Source: Anammoximicrobium sp032229885 (GTDB lineage: Bacteria; Planctomycetota; Planctomycetia; Pirellulales; Pirellulaceae). Taken from it: a stretch of DNA of 28,615 nt. The position numbers and the translations under genes were made by a program. The notes below the pieces were generated by a model that saw nothing but the letters and a program-made list of their open reading frames with translations, did no database searches and was not told the origin of the DNA. Within the stretch, counting starts at the first letter, position 1. The number at the start of each line of letters is the position of its first letter. The DNA is taken from NCBI GenBank assembly GCA_032229885.1, contig JAVYAJ010000300.1:1-28615 (forward strand), given 5' to 3'. Shown here one piece after another: positions 7,625 to 15,099 of the stretch.

Positions 7625-8242
7625 ATGTTCAGTGGGATCGTCGAACGTATGGGCGCCGTGCAACGGCTGGTCTCGGACCCGCCCGGGGTGCGACTGATCA
7701 TCGCGGCGGAAGAGATCGCCCGCGACGCGAAGATCGGAGACAGCATCTGCGTGAATGGGTGCTGCCTGACCGTTGTCGAAGTGGATGCGGTCTCATTCGG
7801 ATTCGACGCGGGCGCCGAGACGCTGGGCCGCACGAACCTGGGGCGTCTGACCGCGGGCAGTCGGGTGAATCTCGAGCGGTCGCTGAAGGTCGGCGGCGAA
7901 TTGGGCGGCCATTTCGTGACGGGGCACGTCGACGCCGTCGGCTGGCTGGATCAGCGTCTGGATGAAAAAGACTGGTCGACTTTCTGGTTTCGAATGCCTG
8001 CGCGGCTGGGCCCTCAGTTGGCCAGCAAAGGCTCGATTGCGGTCGATGGGATCAGCTTGACGTTGGTCGACGTCGAAGACGAGCGATTCAGCGTCGCGCT
8101 GATCCCGCACACGCTGCAGATCACGACGCTGGGCGCGTTGCGGCGCGGAGACCCGGTCAATCTGGAGACCGACGTGCTGGCCAAGTACGTCGAGAAGCAA
8201 CTGGCCAGCCGTTTCTCGGGCCGCGTCTCGGCCGCCCCGTAA
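7625..8242 (+). CDS. ribE: Riboflavin synthase, alpha subunit
   Basis: The enzyme dismutates two molecules of 6,7-dimethyl-8-ribityllumazine to riboflavin. The 205-residue product consists of two lumazine-binding barrel repeats: the N-terminal MFSGIVE start, then VNGCCLTV in the first repeat and VDGISLTLV in the second, linked by the conserved GGHFVTGHVD. The C-terminal NLETDVLAKYVEK is the usual trimerising helix region. Length and start fit the family exactly. GGGAGG lies 8 nt before the ATG. No FMN riboswitch is visible in the short upstream region. It is the only rib gene in the window. Confidence 0.97.
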   Translation: MFSGIVERMGAVQRLVSDPPGVRLIIAAEEIARDAKIGDSICVNGCCLTVVEVDAVSFGFDAGAETLGRTNLGRLTAGSRVNLERSLKVGGELGGHFVTGHVDAVGWLDQRLDEKDWSTFWFRMPARLGPQLASKGSIAVDGISLTLVDVEDERFSVALIPHTLQITTLGALRRGDPVNLETDVLAKYVEKQLASRFSGRVSAAP

Positions 8243-8295
8243 GCCCCGCGGTAAGCCCCGCCGTGAGCCGCATCGAGTCGCCGCAGGCGGGCGGT

Positions 8296-8517
8296 TCATA
8301 AGAAAGGCCCATTTTCTCGTCCGCGGTCGCGCAAATCGCTGAACCGCCCCGGTCCGGTCAGAACGAAGGCGTCTGGCGGCACGTCGTCGTTGGCCGATTG
8401 ACTTTTGGGCTTGCGGATCTCAAACTGAACGAACACCAAGTCCTCGTGGAACACTTTGCCCGCACCACCCCTCGCGTAGGGGACGTGACCGCGAAAACGC
8501 CAGTTTATCTGCGGCAT
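8296..8517 (-). CDS. Small hypothetical protein (73 aa), probable
   Basis: A 73-residue frame on the minus strand begins MPQINWRFRGHVPYARGG and ends GRENGPFL. I support it because its codons are G/C-ending like the neighbouring genes (GAC, TTC, GTG, CAG) and its composition looks like a folded protein: KVFHEDLVFVQFEIRKPKS in the middle has alternating strand character. It has no signal peptide or membrane helix. A clear Shine-Dalgarno sequence at the ATG (8517) is lacking; GGAG is 14 nt away, and an upstream in-frame start exists at 8589. It lies between ribE and the hydrolase gene, opposite to both. I do not recognise a family. Confidence 0.55.
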   Translation of the reverse strand: MPQINWRFRGHVPYARGGAGKVFHEDLVFVQFEIRKPKSQSANDDVPPDAFVLTGPGRFSDLRDRGRENGPFL

Positions 8518-8594
8518 AGCCCGGCTGAAAGCTCCGTCCCAATTTCCCCTCCGCGCGGCGCGCAACGGAAACCAACCCGATCTACCCAAAAGCC

Positions 8595-9668
8595 ATGTCC
8601 ATCGTCCTCTGTGCGTTGGTTGTGCTCGTTCTGCTCCCGTGTCTCGTGCTCGTCGGCACGTGGATGTTTCATCTACGCTCGGCGGCCAATATTTGCGAGA
8701 TGATCGGCACCCTGGGAACGGGCTCGACCGGCCAATTTTCGTTGACAGCGTTGGGCGAGTGTGACGAGTGCCGTTTTGTCACGCGGGATGGGCTGACGCT
8801 CCACGGCACGTATGTCCGAGGCCGACGGCGACCGCGGCGCGGGGTCGTGGTGTTCTGTCACGAATTTGGCGGCGACCGTCACGTGGCGGCTCCGTACACC
8901 TCGGGGTTGCTGGATGAAGGCTTCGATGTGTTCACCTTTGACTTTCGCAATCATGGCCAGAGCGAGCACATGGTCGGCTACACGCCCCGCACGTGGGCGA
9001 CGCAGTACGAGGTGAACGACGTCTTGGCTGCGATCGAGTACGTGCGTTCGCGCGACGACGCCGATCCGGAGGGGATCGCGTTGATCGGGCTCAGCCGCGG
9101 CGGCTCGGCGGCGATGAGCGCAGCGAGTCGGGCGGACGGCGTCTGGGCGCTCGTCACGGATGGCGCCTTTGTGTCCCGCTGGGTAACGACCGCCAACATC
9201 CGTCGTTTCATGCCGCAATTCGTTCGCTTAGCCCCGGTGCTGACTCGACTGCCGTGGCCGATCCACGCCATCTACGGGGCGGTGGTCCACGACCTCGTCG
9301 CCCACCGAGTCCGGCATCCGTGCATCAACTTGGCGGCGGACGTGCCGCAGCTTCATCCGCCCCTGATGATGATCCACGGGGCGCGCGACAGCACGATCCC
9401 GGTCGAACTAGCCCAGCGATTGTGGCGCAGGCTGCCTAGGCGCAGCCGGCTGTGGATCGTGCCGAAAAGCAATCACAACCGATCGCTGCGATCCAATCCT
9501 GCGCGGTACCAGCAGCGGGTCGGTCGGTTCCTCAAGAGCCATGCGCCCAGGCCGGAGCCGCAGGCGAGTTCGCCTCCGTCGGGCAACATGTCACGAAGCA
9601 CGATCAGCTATGCCCGCGCGACCCTCGATTCGGGCTCGACGGAGCATTCGCGAGCCACGGCGTCATGA
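8595..9668 (+). CDS. Membrane-anchored alpha/beta hydrolase
   Basis: The 357-residue protein has an N-terminal hydrophobic segment (about 3-24) that should anchor it in the membrane. An alpha/beta-hydrolase domain follows: HEFGGD (89-94) at the oxyanion position, DFRNHGQSE (116-124), the nucleophile elbow GLSRGG with Ser167, Asp265 in HGARDSTIP, and His294 in KSNHNRS. The complete triad suggests an active esterase, thioesterase or lipase-like enzyme; the substrate cannot be read from sequence. The last 45 residues are Ser/Pro-rich and probably disordered. Its TGA overlaps the ATG of the next gene (ATGA), so both are likely co-translated and act in one pathway. Confidence 0.9.
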   Translation: MSIVLCALVVLVLLPCLVLVGTWMFHLRSAANICEMIGTLGTGSTGQFSLTALGECDECRFVTRDGLTLHGTYVRGRRRPRRGVVVFCHEFGGDRHVAAPYTSGLLDEGFDVFTFDFRNHGQSEHMVGYTPRTWATQYEVNDVLAAIEYVRSRDDADPEGIALIGLSRGGSAAMSAASRADGVWALVTDGAFVSRWVTTANIRRFMPQFVRLAPVLTRLPWPIHAIYGAVVHDLVAHRVRHPCINLAADVPQLHPPLMMIHGARDSTIPVELAQRLWRRLPRRSRLWIVPKSNHNRSLRSNPARYQQRVGRFLKSHAPRPEPQASSPPSGNMSRSTISYARATLDSGSTEHSRATAS

Positions 9669-10990
9669 CCGACCCGCAGTTCTTGACGCCGTTGGAAGAA
9701 TACTTTCTGCTCGAAGACCGCCCGGCCTACCCGTGGAGTTTCTTCGTGCGGCTCGATTTTTCGGGCCGCGCGGAACGAACGGTCACGGAAACGGCGCTGA
9801 GCCGCTGCGCGGCTCGACATCCATTGCTCGTGTCGCGCGCCGCGCGCCAGGCGACGGGAGCCTGGATGTGGCGTCCCGTCGAACAGCCGCGGCCTGTCGT
9901 GCGGTGGAGCACGGACGGGATCGAGCCTACGTTCGGGTCGGCGACGCGTCTGGACATCTCGACGGAGATCGGGCTGCGGCTGCGGGCGACGCTCGGGCCG
10001 GACAGCACGCGATTCGTCTTCCAGTTCCACCACGCGTGCTGCGACGCGCGCGGCGCGCTCCGAATGATCGAAGACTGGCTGGCCGAGTACGCCCGAATCC
10101 AAGGCGCTGGCGCAGACGTCGCCGAGCCGCGCTCGTACGATCCGCGTCTGTTGGAGCGGCGCGGCCGTGTCGTCGGGTCGCCCCGCTGGACGCCGCGGGC
10201 ATGGCAGGCCTCGTGGGCAGGATTGATCCGGGCGTGGCGGTTTGTTCGCCGACCGCCGACGCCGTTGGTCGATTATCGACCGGCCTCCGACGACGAGCCT
10301 GCGGGGGCGGATTTTCCGCGTGCCCGCAGCTTTTGTTTCGATGCGACGACGACGGCTCGGCTGCGCGCCGCGGCGCGCCACCGCGGCGCGACGCTCAACG
10401 ACGTGCTGTGCTGCAACTTGTTCGTCGTCCTGTGCGCGTTCCGCGCCGAGTCGCCGCGCGACGCCTGGCTGCGGATCGCCGTGCCCGTTGATCTGCGGAC
10501 CGCGCAGCAGGACGAAATGTCCGCGGCCAACCAGGCCAGCCTGGTGTTCCTGACTCGCCGACCCGATGACTGCCGCGTCCCGAACGACCTCCTGGCAAGC
10601 CTTCATCGCGAGCTACGGCAGGTGAAGACGAACAGGCTGGCGAACACCTTCGTGCGGGGCCTCGAGCTGCGCAGGCGTCTGCCCGGGGGGCTGGTCGGAT
10701 CCGTGCGCCGTCGAACGTGTCAAGCCACGGCCGCGCTGACCAACGTCGGCCAGACGCTCGCCAGCTCGCGGCTCCCGCGGCGCGAAGGAAAGCTGGTGGC
10801 GGGAGACCTGCTGTTGGAGGCCGTCGACTTTCTGCCGCCCATCCGACCGTTGACGTGCGTTTCGTTTTCGGCGTGCACCTATGCCGACCGCCTGGCGATT
10901 TGCCTTCAGTACGATCCAAGTGCCCTTGCCGAACCCGCGGTCGGACGACTGTTCGCGTCTTTCGTCGAAGGGCTGCACGGGTGGCAGTAG
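9665..10990 (+). CDS. Stand-alone condensation-domain acyltransferase
   Basis: The 441-residue protein has the fold signature of the condensation/PapA/wax-synthase superfamily: HHxxxD as HHACCD (122-127) with Ala instead of the usual Gly following, VPVDLR (273-278) and TNVG (359-362). These enzymes join an acyl donor, often a carrier-protein or CoA thioester, to an amine or alcohol. No adenylation or carrier domain is attached or encoded nearby. The ATG at 9665 overlaps the hydrolase stop. The open frame extends upstream to 9452 but that part lies inside the hydrolase gene. Substrates are unknown; an ester- or amide-lipid product is my inference. Confidence 0.85.
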   Translation: MTDPQFLTPLEEYFLLEDRPAYPWSFFVRLDFSGRAERTVTETALSRCAARHPLLVSRAARQATGAWMWRPVEQPRPVVRWSTDGIEPTFGSATRLDISTEIGLRLRATLGPDSTRFVFQFHHACCDARGALRMIEDWLAEYARIQGAGADVAEPRSYDPRLLERRGRVVGSPRWTPRAWQASWAGLIRAWRFVRRPPTPLVDYRPASDDEPAGADFPRARSFCFDATTTARLRAAARHRGATLNDVLCCNLFVVLCAFRAESPRDAWLRIAVPVDLRTAQQDEMSAANQASLVFLTRRPDDCRVPNDLLASLHRELRQVKTNRLANTFVRGLELRRRLPGGLVGSVRRRTCQATAALTNVGQTLASSRLPRREGKLVAGDLLLEAVDFLPPIRPLTCVSFSACTYADRLAICLQYDPSALAEPAVGRLFASFVEGLHGWQ

Positions 10991-11037
10991 AGTCGCCGCG
11001 CCGGTCACGCGGGTCCGCTTTTACAACCACGTCGGAG

Positions 11038-11057
11038 GGCCACGCGCTGACGTGGCC
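11038..11057. terminator. Hairpin between convergent genes
   Basis: GGCCACG and CGTGGCC form a 7-bp stem with a 6-nt loop, followed on the plus strand by AAAA. It lies 47 bp past the condensation-gene stop and between convergent genes, a typical place for a bidirectional terminator. There is no T-run for plus-strand transcripts, so the call is tentative. The rest of 10991-11252 holds nothing I recognise. Confidence 0.35.
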
Positions 11058-11252
11058 AAAATCAGACGGGCGCGACGCATGGCGACGCGGCGCGTCCCGC
11101 TAGGCAAGCCCCTGCCGCGCTGGGGGGCTACGCTCTGGCATGGCCATGAAATGACGGCCTCGCCGATAACCGGGTCCGCGTTTGCGACGACGACCCGCTG
11201 CGCCGGGCGGTTTTATCGCGCGCATCGCTTGCCGATCAGCTCGTCGCGCTAC

Positions 11253-12140
11253 TCACGCCATAAACAGCGTCCGCAGATAGCGCTGATTGTGCTGATAGCA
11301 TTCGATCAACGATTTGCCCGCGACGGTGGCTCCTTCGAGCACCAGCCAGCCGCGATAGTCGATGTCGGCGATCGCATCGCGCACCGGCCGCAGATCGACT
11401 TTGCCGTGGCCGATCAGAGAACCGTTTTCCTTGATGTGGATCTGACAGATGCGCTCGCTGCCCAGGCGACGGATCTCGCGACAGACGTCGTAGCCTTGGT
11501 CCGTCATGTTGCACACATCGTAATAGACCTGGATCGCCCGCGAGCCGACGTCGTCCAGAATCCGCAAATGATCGTCGGCGTCGAGCCAGGTCTCGAGGCC
11601 CAACACCACACCGGCCCGTTCCGCCGCGGGCGCGATTCGCTTCAGACGCCGGATGACCTCGTCCTGTTTGGCGCGATCGCCTTTGATGTCACCCTTGCCG
11701 AAAAAGGCCAGCAAACAGCACGAGACGCCCAACTTGGGCATGACGCCGACGACGTCCGCCACCCATTGTTCGGTACGCGGATCCGTCGCATAAGGAATCG
11801 TATTCAACAGGCCCATGGCCAGCGAAGCGATCTCCAAACCGGACGCGCGACACGTCTCTTGATATTCATCCCGCGCCGCCGCGTCGCGCAGGTCGTGCCC
11901 GCTTCCCGGCTGGCCGAAGCTCACCTGGACGCCATCCAAGCCGATCTGTTTGGCCACGGCGAAGGCGTCGGGGCTTTGCGTCTTGCCCAGCGACCAGTCG
12001 CAGGCGCCGATCTTGAATCGCCCGTCTCGCTCGCCGCCTTCGAGCAGGCTCGACCACCACGGCGAGCCGACGAGAACGCTCCAGCCGGAAACGCAAGTTG
12101 TCAGGCACTGACGGCGAGAAACCAGGCGTCGCGAGAACAT
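11253..12140 (-). CDS. Tat-exported sugar-phosphate isomerase/epimerase-like protein
   Basis: The 295-residue product belongs to the AP-endonuclease-2/xylose-isomerase-like TIM-barrel superfamily. A twin-arginine signal SRRQCL (8-13) with a modest hydrophobic stretch points to export of the folded protein. Putative metal ligands are Glu183 (LGLETW), Asp208 (YYDVCN), His235 (QIHIKEN) and Glu269 (VLEG), all present, so it is probably an active isomerase or epimerase of unknown sugar. The ATG at 12140 has GGAG 8 nt upstream. Planctomycetes carry many exported members of this family; the substrate cannot be assigned. Confidence 0.88.
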   Translation of the reverse strand: MFSRRLVSRRQCLTTCVSGWSVLVGSPWWSSLLEGGERDGRFKIGACDWSLGKTQSPDAFAVAKQIGLDGVQVSFGQPGSGHDLRDAAARDEYQETCRASGLEIASLAMGLLNTIPYATDPRTEQWVADVVGVMPKLGVSCCLLAFFGKGDIKGDRAKQDEVIRRLKRIAPAAERAGVVLGLETWLDADDHLRILDDVGSRAIQVYYDVCNMTDQGYDVCREIRRLGSERICQIHIKENGSLIGHGKVDLRPVRDAIADIDYRGWLVLEGATVAGKSLIECYQHNQRYLRTLFMA

Positions 12141-12390
12141 GATTCCAGCTCCGGAAAATGGTTCATCATGGACTGTTGATGACGCGGCGCGAAATAGCCT
12201 CTGGCGAATAGATGGCCTCACGCCAAGGCGGTCAAGGCCTAGAGGGCCGGGAATCCGCCTCTGGGCGGCTGGGCGCCGACGTCTGAGGCCGTCTCCACGA
12301 TTTGAGGAACTTGTGTTGGACCCAACTCGAACGCGGACCTCCGGGCGTAACCCAATCCCGGCCAAAAATATACGGAACCAAGCCACCAGT

Positions 12391-12412
12391 CACACGAATC
12401 ACACGAAATAAA
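12391..12412. repeat. Dispersed repeat, family A, opposite orientation
   Basis: CACACGAATCACACGAAAT is the reverse-complement type of TTATTCGTGTGATTC at 134-148 and of the right arm at 4356-4388. It is the third copy of the family in this window. Confidence 0.6.
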
Positions 12413-12723
12413 CAAAGACATTGAGCCCACCTGTCCACGTCAGCCGCGGCATCGGAGCTGCACGGCCGACACGCCTATCACTCGGACGGTGACTCGACGC
12501 GCGGTCGCGATTGATATCAGTATACCGTGCGCGGGCGAGGATAACTGCGCCAGGGTCAAACGCGGTACGGCGACGCCGGGGCGAAGTCCGCCTGACACGA
12601 TTCCGCTCCCAGCCGCACGCAAATCCGCGATTGCGACGGCGGACGGCCGGCGATCGACGCGGCGAGCGCGTTCCTCCCCTCAGACGGAGGACGCGGGATA
12701 GGGAGATTCGGAGCCGCACCTCC

Positions 12724-12741
12724 GCCCGCTACGCAGCGGGC
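12724..12741. repeat. Short inverted repeat upstream of csrA promoter
   Basis: GCCCGCT and AGCGGGC form a 7-bp stem around ACGC, ending 38 bp upstream of the csrA -35 element. It could be a terminator insulating csrA or a protein site; no T-run follows. Confidence 0.35.
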
Positions 12742-12779
12742 TTCGATCGAGATGGCGCCATTTTCGGATGTTTTTTCGC

Positions 12780-12808
12780 TTGCACTATTCCGCTATCAGT
12801 GCTATCAT
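12780..12808 (+). promoter_or_regulatory. Promoter of csrA (sigma-70 type)
   Basis: TTGCAC and TATCAT are separated by exactly 17 nt, matching the sigma-70 consensus at 4 of 6 and 5 of 6 positions. The predicted start near 12815 gives an 85-nt leader for csrA. Confidence 0.7.
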
Positions 12809-12843
12809 TCCGCTCAGTCTGGCTTTGTCATCGCAAGTTTCTT

Positions 12844-12888
12844 GCAGGGATGAAGTCATCTCGTTTTCAATTCCCTTTTCACGGAGGA
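12844..12888 (+). promoter_or_regulatory. Two candidate CsrA-binding GGA sites in the csrA leader
   Basis: GCAGGGATG (12844-12852) resembles the CsrA SELEX consensus RUACARGGAUGU. ACGGAGGA (12881-12888) overlaps the ribosome-binding site. The GGA cores are 35 nt apart, within the range a CsrA dimer can bridge. This suggests translational autorepression; it is inference from motif and position. Confidence 0.5.
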
Positions 12889-12898
12889 TTGGGTTACG

Positions 12899-13186
12899 AT
12901 GCTAGTCTTAAGTCGCAAAGTGGGCGAACGGATTCAAATCGGCGAGAATATCTCGGTGATGGTCGTTCGCATTGCGGGCGGTGGGGTTCGCTTGGGCGTC
13001 GAAGCGCCGCCCGAGATGACAGTCATGCGCCACGAGCTACACGATCGACGACGGCTCGGGACGACCGATAAGGGGCAGATGCCGGTCGGCCGCACCGACG
13101 CCCGGGCTTCCGATGACGCCACGACGCGGGCAGCCGCAGTCGACGTGCCACGGCCGAATCGCCGGATTCCCGCCGTCGAGAGCTAG
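12899..13186 (+). CDS. csrA: Carbon-storage regulator CsrA with C-terminal extension
   Basis: CsrA is a small dimeric RNA-binding protein that represses or stabilises mRNAs by binding GGA motifs. Residues 1-50 are canonical: MLVLSRKVGERIQIG, then VRLGVEAPPEMTVMRHEL, with Leu4 and the Arg at the position equivalent to Arg44 conserved. The product is 95 residues, against the usual 60-75. The extra C-terminal tail is polar, Arg/Asp/Ala-rich and probably disordered. The ATG has GGAGG 11 nt upstream. The stop is only 7 bp from the convergent ftsQ-like stop, so the two messages should overlap at their 3' ends. Confidence 0.95.
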   Translation: MLVLSRKVGERIQIGENISVMVVRIAGGGVRLGVEAPPEMTVMRHELHDRRRLGTTDKGQMPVGRTDARASDDATTRAAAVDVPRPNRRIPAVES

Positions 13187-13193
13187 TTTTGCC

Positions 13194-14108
13194 CTACTCG
13201 GCGGCTCGGGCGGTGTGCATCGCGGGCACGGCCCGTTGTCTGAGATCGATCTGCGTACTTGGGCTGAGGTTGTCCAGCGGACCTCGCTGTTCGGCCTCGT
13301 GCCGCAGGCGCTCGAGCTTGGCCAAGGCCTGTTTGACGTCCGCGGCGACATCCAGTTGCGGCGACGTTCCCCAGACAACGCGCGTTCCGCGCCGCGTGGT
13401 CAGGACGTAGACGGGGCCCGGCGAGTCCGCGGAGGACTCGGCCGGTTCGACGCTTACGCGATACAGGCCGAGTTGCTTCCAGTGCTCGTCGAGCAACATC
13501 GCGATCCGCGCTGCGTCGGTCACGCGTGGGTCGCCCCAAGGCGTGCCAACGGGGCCGGCCGGCGCGGCGTTGGTCAACGAGATGCGCAGGTAATCTCGCG
13601 CTTGTTCCGCGGAAAAATCGCTGGGCGGCAAGAGAACCCCATCTTGGTCGACCGGCAACAATCCGGGACGGTCGTTCATCGTGACTTCGACCATCGCCAC
13701 GGGCTTGCGGTAGGTCAGATCGACCACGACCCGCGCCGGGTGTTCTTTGCGAACGCGACGCACATCGCGGACCCAGGTCTGTAGACTGAAAGCGCGGGCG
13801 ATCTTGACCGTCAAATCGCGCTCGAGGATCGACATGCCAGCCAATCCGCCGTCGCGGACGGCATCGGCCAGGATGTTCGCCCGAATCCAGGAGGGCGGGG
13901 GCGTAATTTCAATGCAGTCCGGCTCCAACATGTACGCGGGGTCTTGCGCGACCTGATCTTTTACCTGTTGCCAGCCGTAGCGAGCCGCGACGGCCAAAGC
14001 GGCAGCGAGCAAGACGAGCGAGAACGTCAGGCGAAGCGACCGACGCCCAGGCGCAGCCTCCGTTTTAGCGTCCACCGCCGATGCCTTCGTGCGTTTGGCA
14101 GCATTCAT
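13194..14108 (-). CDS. ftsQ: FtsQ/DivIB-like cell-division protein
   Basis: The 304-residue protein has a basic N-terminal tail, one membrane helix (about 25-43) and an outward domain. It looks like FtsQ/DivIB: a POTRA-like segment from about 65 (ILADAVRDGGLAG, later VVVDLTYRKPVAMVEV) and a following beta domain with LLPVDQDGVLLP. Sequence divergence keeps the assignment probable rather than certain. The context supports it: murB lies 45 bp upstream in the same direction, and murB-ftsQ is a common order in division/cell-wall clusters. The ATG at 14108 has GGAGG 9 nt upstream. The C-terminal 50 residues are rich in charged residues. Confidence 0.78.
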   Translation of the reverse strand: MNAAKRTKASAVDAKTEAAPGRRSLRLTFSLVLLAAALAVAARYGWQQVKDQVAQDPAYMLEPDCIEITPPPSWIRANILADAVRDGGLAGMSILERDLTVKIARAFSLQTWVRDVRRVRKEHPARVVVDLTYRKPVAMVEVTMNDRPGLLPVDQDGVLLPPSDFSAEQARDYLRISLTNAAPAGPVGTPWGDPRVTDAARIAMLLDEHWKQLGLYRVSVEPAESSADSPGPVYVLTTRRGTRVVWGTSPQLDVAADVKQALAKLERLRHEAEQRGPLDNLSPSTQIDLRQRAVPAMHTARAAE

Positions 14109-14153
14109 CGCCTCGAGCCTCCGTGCGCGAGTCGCCCGGACTCCAATGGCACG

Positions 14154-15032
14154 TCACCAGATCTCGAGGGCCGGTTGCAGTTCCACGCCCAGCCGCTGCA
14201 TGACGCCCTCGCGTAAATAGTCGATCAAACCGAGGATGTCTTGGCTCTTGGCCTTGGCTTCGGCGACGGCAAAGTTGGCGTTCCGATCGCTCAGTTCAAC
14301 GCCTCCCACGCGTGCCGTGTGCAACCCCGCCTGGTCGATCAGACTCGCCGCACTGATTCCGCCCGGATCCTTGAACAGCATGGCGGACCGCTGGTCTCGC
14401 AGAGGCTGTGCAGCCTTGTTGACGATCCACAGTTTTTTCATCCGTTTGGCCAACTCGGACGGGTCGGCCGGTTCGAGCTCGAACTTGGCTTCGAGGATCG
14501 CCAATTCATCCAAACTGCTCAGTCGATACGCGAACACCAAGTCGTTGCGCGAACGAGGCGCGAGCTCGCCGGTATGCGTCAGGACGGTCGCTGCGTGGGT
14601 GCAGTGACCGATGTCGACTCCGTGGCACGCGGCGTTTCCGTGCAACGCGCCGCCGACGGTTCCCGGGACGCCGACCAAGGATTCCAGCCCTGCCAACCCA
14701 TCTCGGACCGCCGCCGAAATAACGTGCGACAACTGGGCGCCTCCGCCGGCGGTCACGATGTTCTGATCGGTCTGGATCTGGCTGAAGTGTCCGGCGGACA
14801 GCCGAATCACCAAGCCGCTGACGCCGTCGTCGCGAACCAGCAGGTTTGATCCGGCGCCGAGCAGCCGCACCGGCATGTCCTCTTGGCGGCACCGGTCGAC
14901 CAACTGGACCAGCTCGTCGACGTTGGTGGGCTCGGCAAAATACGCAGCTTCGCCGCCCAATCCGAGCCACGTGTACGGCGCGAGCGGTTCGCGCTCCCTC
15001 ACGATGTGTTCAAGCCCGCTCTGGAAAGACAT
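14154..15032 (-). CDS. murB: UDP-N-acetylenolpyruvoylglucosamine reductase
   Basis: MurB reduces UDP-GlcNAc-enolpyruvate to UDP-MurNAc with FAD and NADPH, the second committed step of peptidoglycan synthesis. The 292-residue product has GAGSNLLV (59-66) and PGTVGGAL (123-130) for FAD binding, the catalytic proton donor Ser227 in PGGISAASLID, and a C-terminal Glu in LEIW. The layout fits the shorter type II MurB. The ATG at 15032 is chosen because MSFQSGLEHIV matches the family start; the upstream frame is Arg-rich and unrelated. GAGGA lies about 12 nt away, a weak site. Its presence argues that this organism makes peptidoglycan precursors. Confidence 0.95.
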   Translation of the reverse strand: MSFQSGLEHIVREREPLAPYTWLGLGGEAAYFAEPTNVDELVQLVDRCRQEDMPVRLLGAGSNLLVRDDGVSGLVIRLSAGHFSQIQTDQNIVTAGGGAQLSHVISAAVRDGLAGLESLVGVPGTVGGALHGNAACHGVDIGHCTHAATVLTHTGELAPRSRNDLVFAYRLSSLDELAILEAKFELEPADPSELAKRMKKLWIVNKAAQPLRDQRSAMLFKDPGGISAASLIDQAGLHTARVGGVELSDRNANFAVAEAKAKSQDILGLIDYLREGVMQRLGVELQPALEIW

Positions 15033-15099
15033 GGTGGTTCGTGTCCTCGATCGATGAACGGCCGCCCGCCGCGGATCATAAGAGCGCTCGACGCCAGTG

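Larger units (their letters stand above)
12141..12779. other. Long non-coding region between divergent genes
   Basis: This is the gap between the isomerase-like gene and the csrA promoter. It contains one family A repeat (12391-12412) and one hairpin (12724-12741). Open frames on both strands are Arg/Ser-rich with no start signals and I do not accept them as genes. Confidence 0.4.

Noticed and set aside
9452..9664. N-terminal extension of the condensation protein
   Set aside because: The extra 71 codons lie wholly within the hydrolase gene in another frame, and the ATGA overlap gives a natural start at 9665.
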